DNA from: Brachionus rotundiformis
Lineage: Eukaryota > Rotifera > Eurotatoria > Ploima > Brachionidae
Assembly: GCA_016802295.1 (NCBI GenBank)
Contig: JAESIW010000115.1
Location: 1,789,995 to 1,853,994 of the forward strand
Direction: 5' to 3'
Length of the DNA: 64,000 bases
Shown in pieces: positions 25,599 to 38,100 of this stretch. The number at the start of each line of letters is the position of its first letter. Position 1 is the stretch's first letter. A program made the position numbers and the translations under genes. Below the pieces are notes generated by a model. That model made no database searches. It saw only the letters and a list, made by a program, of their open reading frames with translations, and was not told the DNA's origin.

Positions 25599-25670
25599 AG
25601 GTTCTACCGAGATTTGAACTCGGATCGCTGGATTCAAAGTCCAGAGTGCTAACCGTTACACCATAGAACC
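25599..25670 (-). tRNA. tRNA-Gln (UUG), copy 10, opposite strand
   Basis: Exact reverse complement of the other nine copies and the only one on the minus strand. Its upstream flank (reading minus) is AAGATTGAT rather than GATAAGAT, so it does not share the duplicated 5' flank. Confidence 0.97.
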
Positions 25671-26017
25671 ATCAATCTTTGATAAAAATATTTTATTTGA
25701 AAATATAATAATTTTTTTGAATTTTTAAGAATTTCGACATTAATACGAAGAAAAATATGCACTTAAATTTTCTCTAAATCTTAATTAGTACTCTGCATCA
25801 AAGCCATAATTTTAATTTTAAACTAAATTAACAGAAAAAATTCTAACAAATTCTTGTGATTTTTTTATTTATTTTAAATATTATAATATAAGTTAAATAT
25901 TAAGTTAACTTTAATCATGTGATTGATCACAAAACTTAAAGCATTTTTCATCTAAGCTAAACATTTTTAAACTTAAAATAATTATTTAGATTTAATAGCC
26001 AAAATATTAAAAACAAA

Positions 26018-27199
26018 ATGGGATTCAGATTGTATTTTTTATTTTTTGTCACCTTTGCCATCCTCAATATAATTAGAACCGACAGACAAGTCAGTGTTTC
26101 GTGGAATCCGGACTGTACCGATTCCGCTTGCAAACAACCAAACGAAAATGGTTCTTATGTAAACCTTGTCTATGTAAAACTAACAGGTCAGAGTGATATT
26201 GTTCACTTAATGTACAGTAATATTCAATCCTTTACCATAATGCTCTTCAAAACAAGTCTAAATGCAAAATTAACCATAAATTGGCAAAATTTACTGTCCC
26301 AAAATTCTACTTTAATGAAAGACTCAATCAAATTTAGTGAAACACCTATTGATTTTGGTGGATATGAAATACCATCAATATTTGAGTTTATAGATTACAA
26401 TGGTAATGCTGATATGAGAAAATCAAATGAGACTTATACTTATTCAACAAGTGACTTAAGTTGGAAAAAATTTGTGTCAAATGAATCGGCATCTTATGGT
26501 GTTTTTGAAGCATTTGTGCCAAACATAAATGGTACTTATAGATTTTTGATCAATTATCCTGGTAAAAATGAACGAATAAAAGTCTTACCACATCTTTTGC
26601 TTAAACCCGAGTCAAGCTCGATTGAATTTCAACTTGATTCTCTTGTACCGAGATCAGAATATTCAAAATTTGGAATCAATATTCTTTTTTTGACAGATTC
26701 AATTGATCTTTCAGTTTCGTCAAAGAGAACAATAGATGATGAATACACTCCAGGTACTTTTAGATTGTGGAACGCCGAAGCGTTGGATAACGAAAAAAAA
26801 TCGCGTAACTATCTTCAATGGAAGCCGATATTTTACTATTTAGAACCAAAAAGTTTGGAAAATAGTACCATTACAGAACAGTATGACTCTAGAACAAATG
26901 ATGAAGCGTCAAGTGGTTTGGGACAAGTTTTTTATGAAGAAGAAAAATTGTTTACCTCAATGAACATTTCCTTTGGCCTAGAAGGAAATCTCAAGGATGG
27001 ATACTTTTATAAGCAAACAAATTTTTCGTCATGGGCATTTTCTGTCGGTTTAGGTAGTGCGCCGGACGAAAAAATGTCGCCAATAGTGACTTTGGTTATT
27101 TTCGTTGGCTTTGGTCTCCCAGCGCTAGCAATTGTTATTGGTCTTTTGGTGATGGTTGTCAAAAAAATTAGAGGAACAAGTCAATATAATACATTGTAG
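26018..27199 (+). CDS. GLMP: GLMP, glycosylated lysosomal membrane protein (NCU-G1)
   Basis: Type I lysosomal membrane glycoprotein; in vertebrates it is the partner that protects the lysosomal transporter MFSD1. It is a single exon of 393 residues (human about 400). There is a signal peptide at residues 1-21 (MGFRLYFLFFVTFAILNIIR). The luminal domain has the family's early VHLMYS block and at least eight N-glycosylation sequons (NGS, NST, NET, NES, NGT, NIS, NFS). One transmembrane helix lies at about residues 355-380, followed by a short tail ending YNTL, a C-terminal YxxPhi lysosomal sorting signal as in GLMP. The ATG is the first in frame. AATAAATTTAATAAA near 27319 is the likely polyadenylation signal. 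Confidence 0.93.
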   Translation: MGFRLYFLFFVTFAILNIIRTDRQVSVSWNPDCTDSACKQPNENGSYVNLVYVKLTGQSDIVHLMYSNIQSFTIMLFKTSLNAKLTINWQNLLSQNSTLMKDSIKFSETPIDFGGYEIPSIFEFIDYNGNADMRKSNETYTYSTSDLSWKKFVSNESASYGVFEAFVPNINGTYRFLINYPGKNERIKVLPHLLLKPESSSIEFQLDSLVPRSEYSKFGINILFLTDSIDLSVSSKRTIDDEYTPGTFRLWNAEALDNEKKSRNYLQWKPIFYYLEPKSLENSTITEQYDSRTNDEASSGLGQVFYEEEKLFTSMNISFGLEGNLKDGYFYKQTNFSSWAFSVGLGSAPDEKMSPIVTLVIFVGFGLPALAIVIGLLVMVVKKIRGTSQYNTL

Positions 27200-28377
27200 C
27201 GCTAATTTTTTAAAAAATATATTCTTTTTCATATTAAGACCTTTATAATATACAAAATGTTAAATTTTCTCGTTCATAAACGAAGATTTATATAATTAAT
27301 CCTAATAACTATTGTATCAATAAATTTAATAAATTGTTTATTCGGTATATTAAATAAAAAAATTTTAAATTTTTCCCAATTTTTATTTGATCGATTTATA
27401 AAAAAAGTATATTTAAATAAAGATAATTCTAAATATAAAACTGAAAAATTATTATTTTGATTTTAATAAAATTTAGAAATAATTTTTTTTTTTTTTTCTT
27501 TCTAGTTTCTTACCATTTAAACCATTTGTATCTTTTCAAGCATTTAATCGTCTTTTGTGTTAGATTGCCTGAATGTCAATATAAAATATTCAAGATGCTT
27601 TTTTTTATGGGACAGCATTTAACAAAGATCCAGAGTTTGTAAACGAGCTAATAAAATTTTTCAAAGAAATTAATTTTATATATAAAAAAAAATTCTTTCA
27701 GAAAATTATTCGATTAATCAACAGAACAGTAACCAAAATTAAGTGTTGTATGTTTTAAAAGGCCAATATGAATACTACATGTTGTCAAATGTCTGCTTTT
27801 TGGATATAATTCTATCTTCCTGTAACCATTTTTCCTGTAGCTTTGAAAACCATAATAAACCATTAACATGTGCACCAAAAAGTCAATTGTGAGGGAACTC
27901 TGTCTCTCTTAAAATTCCCTTATTTACTTGCCAGATATTTACGACGCTTCTAATTTTCCCGGGCTGCTTTTTTGATATAACATGGTGATTTTTTTTCAGT
28001 TACCCTTTTTTTGTAAATAAACTAATTTTTAAATCTTTCTTTTATCTTCTAATAAGAATTAATTGTATTAGCAAACTTGACTTTGAACAGACAGCTCCTG
28101 AAATCTTCAACCACAAAATTGGCAAAAATTTTGCAATTTATTGTTGGTAATCACTTCCTTCCAATCACAAAAAAAGGATCCAATTCAATCCAATCCGCTC
28201 AATATTGCCATTATCACCGTATTTACGGTTCCATTTACTTTGGCCTTAGTAGTCAAAAAGCATCAAGTTTTTATTCAAATAGTGAGTTCTGAAAATTTTT
28301 AATAAAAAAATTTTATTTAAACATTTTCAATACAAAACAAATTAAATAACTTAATTAGTTAAATTGGTTTAAATGAC
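27200..28377. other. Intergenic, no gene; possible decayed element at 27729-28003
   Basis: The first part is the GLMP 3' region. From about 27729 to 28003 the composition is richer. Its ends (AGTAACCAAAATTAAG... and, on the other strand, GGTAACTGAAAAAAAATCAC...) resemble each other weakly, as in an old inverted-repeat element. A 71-codon ORF at 28077 shows no family features. Confidence 0.35.
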
Positions 28378-28820
28378 TCATAGAGACCAAAGCCGATCCG
28401 CAAATCCCAAGCTCTGATGAAAAAAGAGGAGGGTGGTGGCATCTACATGCATCTTTTGCGCATCTGGTCTTTCACGTAGTCTGCCGAAGAGGTGTATACA
28501 TAGAAGAGGCGGGTACATATATCTAAGTCTTGTCGTATGAGGGCGCCGCTGGCTTCGATCATCTCCCAGTATAGAAAGGAGCGAGAATCTGCTGTACAGC
28601 TGACGTTCTGCAGGTAGACGTAACTTTGGAAACCTTAAGTTAAGACTTAATCTCGAGTGAGAGAGAAGTCGTATGGTTTGTGGTTCCAAGCTAGTCTAAA
28701 TATAAAGGTTGCCTAGTTCGCAGCCAATTTAAAGTTCTCGGATGAGTGGCGCTGTTTATGATGAACGCCCCACTGGATTCCTAGGGAAAGACGCCGTCAT
28801 AACTCTGCCAAAGCCTGACA
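28378..28820. other. GC-rich island of unknown nature
   Basis: About 440 bp of near-balanced composition with sharp edges against very AT-rich DNA. A 103-codon open frame on the minus strand (28378-28689) is Arg/Leu-rich. Another minus frame reads plausibly (EMIEASGALIRQDLDICTRL) but is flanked by stops. No tRNA, rRNA or snRNA signature that I know is visible. Options are a non-coding RNA gene, a decayed retroelement fragment or a foreign insertion. Confidence 0.3.
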
Positions 28821-31800
28821 TAAAAATAATTTATATTTTATAAATTTGTATCTCACAGACGATTTTTAAAATTTAATAAATTTTTCATTAATTCAAAGAT
28901 AATTTTTTTTTTAATTAACTAATTTATATAAAACGATTAACATAATAAGAATTAAATCTGAGTAAACATTTCTAGTAATTAAAAAAATATTTTATAAATT
29001 TGATTGATGGTTGAAGCTGGTCAAATCTAAACAACTTTCTTTCAAGCTGTTGAATTGTTGGATTATCTAATTTTATGGAAATAATCCTTTTTCTTTAATT
29101 TTAAATTCATTTAGATAATTTCCTCACATGATTTTGTTTCTAAAAATACAGGCGATCAGAAATACGCCATTAATTAAATTTAAAGAATTTAAAAAAAAAA
29201 TCTTGTTAAATTATTTTATTTTTTAAAAACTAAAAAAATAAGTAAAGTTTTTTTCGGTCTTAAAATTGGACCTTCAAGACGACTAGTTACAGTTCTTACA
29301 GTTTGACCAGCTAAGTGCATACGGTCACGGTTTTAATAATTTTTGACTTTTTAATAAATTTTAAATGATTAACTTATTATGTACCAATAAATCAATTACT
29401 CCACGACAACCATTGTAAAATTAGCAATATTTTTGAAAAGAATCATTTATTAATAATATTAACAATTTAATAATGAATTCAATTTTAAATAAATAAAGTG
29501 TTTACCAGTCTTCTGGAATGAAAAATTACTCGTTGATTAACCTTGATAATGAAAAAAAGTCTCTAAATTAAGATCATTTATTTTTGTTGCTTTTGGTCTG
29601 GTCATTAGTTTTAAAGCTTCATTTGAAAATTACTATGGGAACTGGATTCAAAATATATTTTCAATAAAAATAAAACAGCGATAAATTATTTTAATAAACA
29701 ATTTTTTTATTCTAATGCTTCTTTATTTTCGCAAGTGTTTCATTTAAAAATATGAATTTAAACAAATAAAAATGTCCAATTATTGTCCTTTAGCTGCAGA
29801 ATTAATTTGTTTATTTAAGTTTTTATTTAATAAGAAAAAAAATAATATTCAATTTTCCAAAATTTAACTTTTTGTTTCTAAATTTAAATATTGTGTAATT
29901 CTTTAATGATAGAATTTATTTTATTTTAATTCAAATGAATGGTTAATTTAAATTTGAATCAAATTTTATTTAAAATTTTTAAATAAAGTTATATTTAATT
30001 TTTAAAGAGTTTAAAAATTCTAAATAACATTAGAAACCAAATTATATAAGTGCTTGTTTTTTGAATAAATGGAAAATAAATAATACTTTTAAATAAAATA
30101 GTTCATTTTCATAAAAATATAAAGTTTTATAATTTTTCTAGATTCTCTTAGCTTTATTGAAAAAAATTATAAAAATTCAGAACTCATTTTTTGATGATTT
30201 AGATTTTACTTAGCTTTTCAGTTTCAAAAGTACTCTTCAAAAATATTCTGATCTGATTTTTATAACAAAAAGAAATTCTTTATATTCATATGAACCGGAT
30301 TTTAATCTTTATTTCAATTTTTTAATTATTAAAATTAAACAATGAAAAAAATTTTTTTTCTCTTCTTGGACCAAATAATAGCGAGGAAAATTTTATTATT
30401 AGGACCAAAATCATATCTCAAATATCAAAAATATTGCAAATTTTAATTAAAATATGAATTTATCAAAAAGGCATTAAAATTCAAACAAATAAATATTTCT
30501 ATACAAAAAAAAATGTTTGAAATTTTTAGGAATCTATTTAAATATTACAAAAAAATAACTAAAATATTATTTGATCATTCAAATGGCTTACAAACAAATT
30601 TAAAATCGATTTTTTTACTTTTTTCAATAAAGATTTTGTTTTAAATTAAAATTTCTCAATTCTTTATAAATGCAACAAGGCTATTGTTCGTTCATATCGC
30701 TTTTATTAATCAAAAAAGTCTCTTTACATTTTTTTTAAAATAAAAACAGAATAAAAATCTTTTAAAATAATTTGAAAAGGAAGTTGGTTTTATTGCAAAT
30801 TTAGTGCTTATAATAATGGTAAAAATAGAAAAGTTAATACACAAAAATCATGAATTGAGGAAAAAATCAAATTTCGGCCAAGGTATGGTTTTCAACCGAT
30901 TGCATAAACATAAATATTGATTGTCGATAATTCATTAATTTTTATTATAGTAATTTAAAATGTTTAAATGTTTATCTAAGAGTAGAATATTAAATTTATA
31001 TCATTGAAAAATTTATTAATTTTCTCAGTGAAAATTCATTTGCTCAATCAATAAATTTTAAAAAAAGTAAATTACAATTAGTCAAATTTCGTGTAAATAT
31101 TTTCAGTTTGGGGTAAAATTGGAAAATAGATTTTAAGAATTTAGCTTTATTTACCCTTTTGTTAATTTTTCATTCTAGATAAAAATAGTCTTTAAGAATT
31201 TTTTATAAGATATTACTTTGGTAAAAAACAAATACACTTTTATATTTGATTATTCTAGCACAATAAAATAGATTGAGTTAAATAAAACATAGAAAAAATA
31301 AATTTTAATAAATTGAAATTTGTTTATAGAATATTAAGAGAACAAATTTAAAAATTTAAAAACACCTTCAAAGCGTTTTTTCTTTTTGATTTTTCTTTTA
31401 CAGTAATTGTTTTGATTTTAAATTAAAATGAGTACAGGTATTTAAAGATAATGATTAAAAAAATAAATTAAATGCAAGTATAAAACAGAAGCCGGCAAGG
31501 TTTCGTATTGTCCTAGTCAAAAATAAATCTAATTATTCACCATAGGAACCCTAGATCGCTTAAGCGTTTACTTCACAGTGACCTAAATGGGATCTTAATT
31601 AGCACAAATCCGTAATTAATTCTGTATTGTCTAATTTAAGGATAGCTTTTCTTTTCATTATTAAAATTTAATCAAGCTTTTAATTATCATTTTAAAAATC
31701 AATTTTAAACAAGTTTAATTAAATTACAAAATAAAATTACACAAAGTAAATTAGCATTGAAAATCGATATTACCCTTAAAATTTAATTGACCATAATTTT

Positions 31801-34800
31801 AAAATTTCTAATAACCTTAAACTAGGAATAATTCACGAAATTCCTGATATTACTTAATTTTGTTATTAATCAAATATTGAGTAATTTATTTTTTATATGA
31901 GAATATTTGATTTTAGAAATCATGATTTTATATATAACAAATGAATTTCCTTAGGCATTTTTCTACAATACCAAATCCTTCAGATTTCAATATTTTCCAT
32001 TAGTCAAAAGCTCAGTCGAACAATATCGACAGGGCAGAAAGAGAAATTAAAAAATGGTCTCTTTGGCAAATTGGTTGCTGATCTTTGCAACAAAAATTGC
32101 TTTCTATTTTTTTCAAATTTCAATGGCATACAAAAATAAGTGTTTATTTAGACAATAAAATAAAAAAAAGTTGTGAACAACGCTTTAGCAAAAATACTCT
32201 TAGGTAAAAAAAGTTATTCAGAAGGAATTTGAAGTGATTTGAAATCCAATTTTTTAACAAAAATTTGCAATTTTCTAGACTTTAATATAAAAAGAAATCT
32301 TTCAAAATGGAACAAAAATAAATTTACTATTTCAATTGGATTGAAACCAAATATTAGAAAACAAAATAAAACTGGTAAGAAACGCTCAAGAATAATAAGC
32401 TATTTGGAATTTTTGTTCTTACCGTAATTTGTTTGCACCAAACTATTTTATAAAAAAAAAAAATTATTTTTTAAAAATAAATCCTACATTCTCATATAAA
32501 TTAACAGTTATTTAATTGTTTTTTCATTTTATTTTTATATAACTAGATATTTATATGCTTGAGTATGGGCCTTTAGTCAGACTTTTTAATTTTTAATAAA
32601 AATTAGTTCTATTTTTAATTGAATAAAGTAGTCAGGAGAGCATAAAATTTTAATTTTAATTACACTGCTCCAGTAATTTGAATAAAGACCATGATTAAGA
32701 ATTTGTTTAACTTTGTATTCAATGTTGTTTATATTTGTGGTGGTTATTTACAGCAAAATAGTTTGGATTTAATTTGCGTGCCTATTTAAAATTATCCAAG
32801 TCTAATTGCGACAATTTGGTCGCTCAAATCAGGTTAATTGATGCTGAAATTAAAATATTTAATTAGGATTTTTCTTTTTTCAAATTCAGGAAATCTTGTC
32901 ACAGATTATGTAGATAGGAAGTAGAATTTGTTAAAATTGATTTTTTTTAAAATTATTAACGCATTTCCATTTTAAAATGGTATCGATTATCAGTGAATTG
33001 TGACACGTGATTTAAAAAATTATTAAACAAAAATTATTTATAAGAGTATAAAATTTTTTTTGTCCCACTAATGGTTTACCCCATCGCCTTGAGTCGCTCA
33101 ATTAGAATTATAAAAACAAGTTAGACTCTAATTTGATCTGAGTCTACAAATAACAAATTTTTATAAAAAAAACAGAATATTTTATTTAATAAATTAGGTA
33201 AAAAATATTTTAAGTGAGCACTATTTAATATAAATTTGTGTTTGTCCATTCAATATTTAATCATTTTTATTTAACAAACTAATTTCTTAAAACAAAAAGC
33301 CTATTAAACCCGGGCTAAAAATTTGTTGAAATTTCTCATATCAAGATAAACTATAAAAACAAATCGGCTTAAGAAACTCAAGTGCCAGAGTCTATATAAT
33401 ATTTGTGTGTGTACCATCTAAATTAAAGCTCGATTATTGATTCAACACACACCTTTAGAAAAACAATAACGTAACCATGACAAATAACTCAACTCAACCA
33501 TAGACCAAGTTATTTGTTTATGGAATAATTTCAAAATCATATTTACATTGCTTAATTCAGTGGCCTCAGTCTAAACCATTTGTGTAATTCAATATATTTA
33601 ACCAAAGCTAGTTAGTTTCTGTGCTTAAATTCAGAGCGGTTGCCCACCAAGCATATTCAATTCTCTCCGGCACTATTCTTTCCAGAGAGATATTTTTTGT
33701 CAAAAATAAGAAAATTTCACCAAAAATAAAAACTATTTTCTTTCTCTGGATACAGTCAAGATTTTGCTCGGTAGTTTAAGTTTTAGCAATTTTAAAAAAT
33801 AAATAAACATATATTTTAGAATTTTCTTAAACATGTTGACTTAGGGATGAAATTGGAGTGCTTTATTTTTTTGTTTTTTTTGATTTACTTAATTGTTCTC
33901 AAGCCAAACGATTCACTTAACCAAACACACTCGTTCTATCTTATCAAACGGTTAATTATAGATCTCTATTTTCTTTAAATATAATTTAATCTTGGTAAAT
34001 ATTGCTCGAATAATTAGACAAGATTTGCTCAGCCTATTCTTAAAGAGTTCTGTTTAGCTCTCTTTTTATTTTAATTTTATTTAAAATTATATTTTAAAAT
34101 ATTTTCTTAGGGCTTCTCACTCTATAAAAAAAATATCCCATCATATAAAAAGATCGCTTTTTTCTCTTATTCTAAAACTAAAATTTCAAATAAAATTTTT
34201 TCCAATAGGACCTACACCTAAGTCTTTCTTTAGTTTAAATTTTACCAAATGTTTAATCAAAATTGACTTAAGTCTGAGAAATTTTAATCTAAATATAAAG
34301 GTAATATTAAAGAAAAGCCAAAATTTATTAGAAATAAAAATATAAAAATAAAAATCCAAAGAACGTAAATAAATTCGAGTAACTGTTCTTTTGGCAACTC
34401 AAATATTCACCCACTACTACTATTACTTTAAATTTTATTACAACTTAATTAGATTTTTAAGTCATATGGTAAATATTGGGAATATCATTAATAGCCAAAG
34501 TCAAACTTAATTCAAAGCTTAAATAGCTGAGATTTTAGCCAAAAATATATTGGTTTTTTTTTTATTTTATTTTTCATTTTTAATATAGTCTTTAAGGTAT
34601 ACTGTCAATTTTTTATACTCGAATTTCATGTTAACCACAATAATTAATTAAGCCAGCGCTTAACTCCATTGGACATAGTTAATGATTGGATTTTTTCATT
34701 TTGTTGTAGTGGTTGTATGATTACAATTCTTGAAATATTTCAATTGAATTCAAAATTTTTTATTGTTTTTTTTTATATATATATTTTATTTTAATTCATT

Positions 34801-35170
34801 TCGAGAATCACAAGAACTTTCATGCTTAGTATCAAGAAATTTCAAAAACTATATTGTTTCATTTTGAAAAAAAAATAATAAGAAATCTTAATTATTTTTA
34901 ATTCATAGTGGACCATGTTATATATTTTTTGAGACTCATAATAGCCACTTTTGAAATTTAGTTGGGCTTTAAATTTAAACAAAATTTCTTCATTCTTGTT
35001 TCATGATTTCGGATTAAATAAAAATCTGTTCTGAATTACCTGGCAACCGGGCCATTCAAAAAAAATTTTTTTTTTATTTATTTTTTTTAAACAAATAATA
35101 ATAGATAAATTGTATGTACATAAAAAGCATTCAGATCACCGGTTCATTTAATCGGAACAGTCAATCAGAT
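28821..35170. other. Long AT-rich gene desert before the giant EGF gene
   Basis: About 6.3 kb of strongly AT-rich sequence full of A and T runs. No ORF shows protein-like composition; the 62-codon frame at 32239 is low-complexity and Lys/Asn-rich. It probably holds the promoter and regulatory DNA of the gene at 35171. A weak TATA-like ACATAAAAAG lies near 35118. Confidence 0.5.
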
Positions 35171-38100
35171 ATGAAAGCCTTCATATTTGGCATATTGCTG
35201 CTCACAGCTTTGATTCAAGTAAGCCAAGTGAAATGATTTGTGTGGCAAAATTTTAATCTAATTCTACTTCTAAACCAGAATATCGAAGCCAGTGGTAAAA
35301 TAGCAGTTCATTTGAAATCTTATACAAATCCGACAGACAAGGATTATCTGGGAAATTGTTGCAATGGAAACTTGCTGAGAGCAAATAATAGCTGCACATT
35401 GAAATGTAACACTTTGGTTACCTTATGCTTGGACAGCTATCAAAGGTAATTTTAAATTTAACAAATAAATAGATAAATAAATTGAACATATTTAATTAAA
35501 GCAATGCTGATTTTAATGTGTGTCCGTATGGAAGACGCAGTTTGTCAGCCATAAACGGAGCCAGCAGCATCACTTTTCCGACACCGATAGCTGGTGATAC
35601 CGAAAATCCGGTCCTGATGGAGTTTAGCGGAAATTATCAGGTAATTTTCTAAATAGAATTATTAATTTGGCATATAAAAAATAATCAAAATTTTAATTAG
35701 CCAAACGGATATCGTCTTAAAATAGGGATATTCAATGAAATAACATCAAAGCTAAATCCTATTGACTTTATCCGCATTGATTTTAGAATAGAGACACCGT
35801 TTAATTTGCAGGGTGCTTCGGGACCTATTTACTATACCATTCCCTCATTTGGCAACCGAACAGCTTCACCTGCCACCAAGTAACTAAATTGCTTAATTAG
35901 GCAAATGAGAAAATTAATAAATAAAATTTTTCCAAAGCATTACGGTTGGTATTACTTCTTTTTGTGACAATAATTGGTACGATGTGGGATGCAATACCAA
36001 CTGTGTTCCACAGGACTCGTGCGATGGTCACTATACTTGTGATCCAGTGAGTGGCAAAAAGCTGTGTCTCAATGGCTATTCTGGTCCTGAATGTGACGTG
36101 ATCGATTTTAACTTAAATGGATGCACTGCCGAACAAAGTAAAGCTTAATTCTAATTAAAATTTCTCATTTCTAAATTTAAATTTAATTTCTATTTTAAAT
36201 AAAACAGTCAGTAAGTTTTTATTATTGAATAAATATTTTAACTGGGCACATAATTTTCTAGATGTATCACTAATAAATATTTAATAAATGTGTTTATTAT
36301 AAATGTTTAGGATTTAATAGAAGTTATATGAATATAGATAAGCATAGATTTTTAGTGCAATATTCAAGTTTTATATTTGCCTAAGTCACCAAAATACTCA
36401 TCTAATTGGGTATTAGTTAACTTAAATGGGTTTCAATAGTTTTACATTTAATTATCTTATGATATAATTTAAAATCAATTTTAACATTTAATTAATATAT
36501 ATTTATTTTTAATTTCAGATTCACAATGTAATTTTATAAATGGATCATTTTGTTTTGTGTCATCCCAATCGCCGGTTTGCTGCTGTCCAAAAGGTAAAAA
36601 AAAATCCCTAAAAATAGCAAAAAATTTACCAAATTTTTGTAACAGGCTTTGGAGGAATTTCTTGCTCAACTATTTTAACTTGCTACAGCAATACATGTCT
36701 AAACGGAGGTACTTGTACCTCGAATGGCCAAGGCCAATTAATATGCCAGTGCCCGCCTGGGTAAGAGATAAAAAAAATTTGTCTATCTATTTTCTATTTA
36801 ATTTTTTTTTCATTATAGAACATATGGCTTTAGATGTGAAAAACTATGCCCTGCTGATTTATACGGACCTTATTGTAATATAACATGTCAACAAAGCGAT
36901 GACTGCGTCAATGGACATTGGACATGTGACAATAATGGTAATAGAATTTGTCGAACAAATTGGATAGGCTCAAATTGCAATCAAAAATCAATCCAACCAA
37001 TGTTCGATCCAGACTGTCCAAACAATTTGGCAACAAATGGCGGCTGTTACAATGGCGGAACATGTTTCAAAAAGCAATGCTGTTGTCCGACTGGATTTAC
37101 TGGCCAATATTGTGAAAATAGAATAGACAATTGTCTTAATAATCAGTGCCAAAATAATGCTCTTTGCATAAACTCAATCAGTGGTTATACTTGTCTGTGT
37201 CAGCCTGGCTACAGCGGTGACTTTTGCGAAATGCAGGTCAATTTGTGTAGCTCTGTAACTTGTAACAATGGAATATGCATTCCTCAACCAGGCACTATCA
37301 AAGGCTACATATGCAGTTGTAACCCAGGTTGGACTGGAGAATCATGCAACCAACAAGTCAACAATTGGTAAACAAAATTAAAATAGTAAAATTTTATCCA
37401 CTAAGTTTTAATTTTAAAGTGCTTCATTTCCTTGTAAAAATGGAGCATCATGTACCAGTGGTTTGAATACATACACATGCCAGTGTAGACCGGGTTTTCA
37501 GGGTAACGATTGTGAAATTTTAATTGATGTATGTGGTTCGAATCCATGCAAAAATGGAGGCACTTGCATTGGATCATTGAATCAATATTTGTGTGGTTGT
37601 CCATTGGGCTACGGAGGCTCAGACTGTTCCATAGTTTACGATTTCTGTCAGCCAAATCCGTGCTCGCGCGGAACTTGTACAAGCATTGCAGGAGTCGGAT
37701 TTGTTTGCACTTGTCAGCCTGGATACACTGGTCAATATTGTCACCTACCAATAGACTATTGCCACTCAAATCCTTGCTTAAATGGTGGATATTGTACAAA
37801 CACAGTTAATGGCTACATTTGTGATTGTGGCAGCAATTATCAAGGAAATAACTGTGAAAATCAAATTGATTTATGCTCATTGACCACATGCTTCAATGGC
37901 GGTTCATGCTTTTCCAATTCGACAATAGCTTATTGTGTTTGCCCACCAGCCTACACCGGACCATTTTGCAATTCTCTAATTCAGGTCGACTATTGCATTT
38001 CGAATCCTTGTGTGAATGGTCTATGCTTTCAGAATACAACCGGATATAAATGTAATTGCTTTCCAAATTATACTGGCTTAAATTGTGACATATCAATTGA

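Noticed and set aside
15457..25670. tRNA-derived SINEs instead of true tRNA genes
   Set aside because: All ten copies are full cloverleaves with identical sequence, intact anticodon stems and nearby T runs. No shared SINE body or poly-A tail follows them. True genes are the simpler reading.
32239..32427. 62-codon frame in the gene desert
   Set aside because: Lys/Asn/Ile-rich composition, as expected from random AT-rich DNA, with no splice context or domain.
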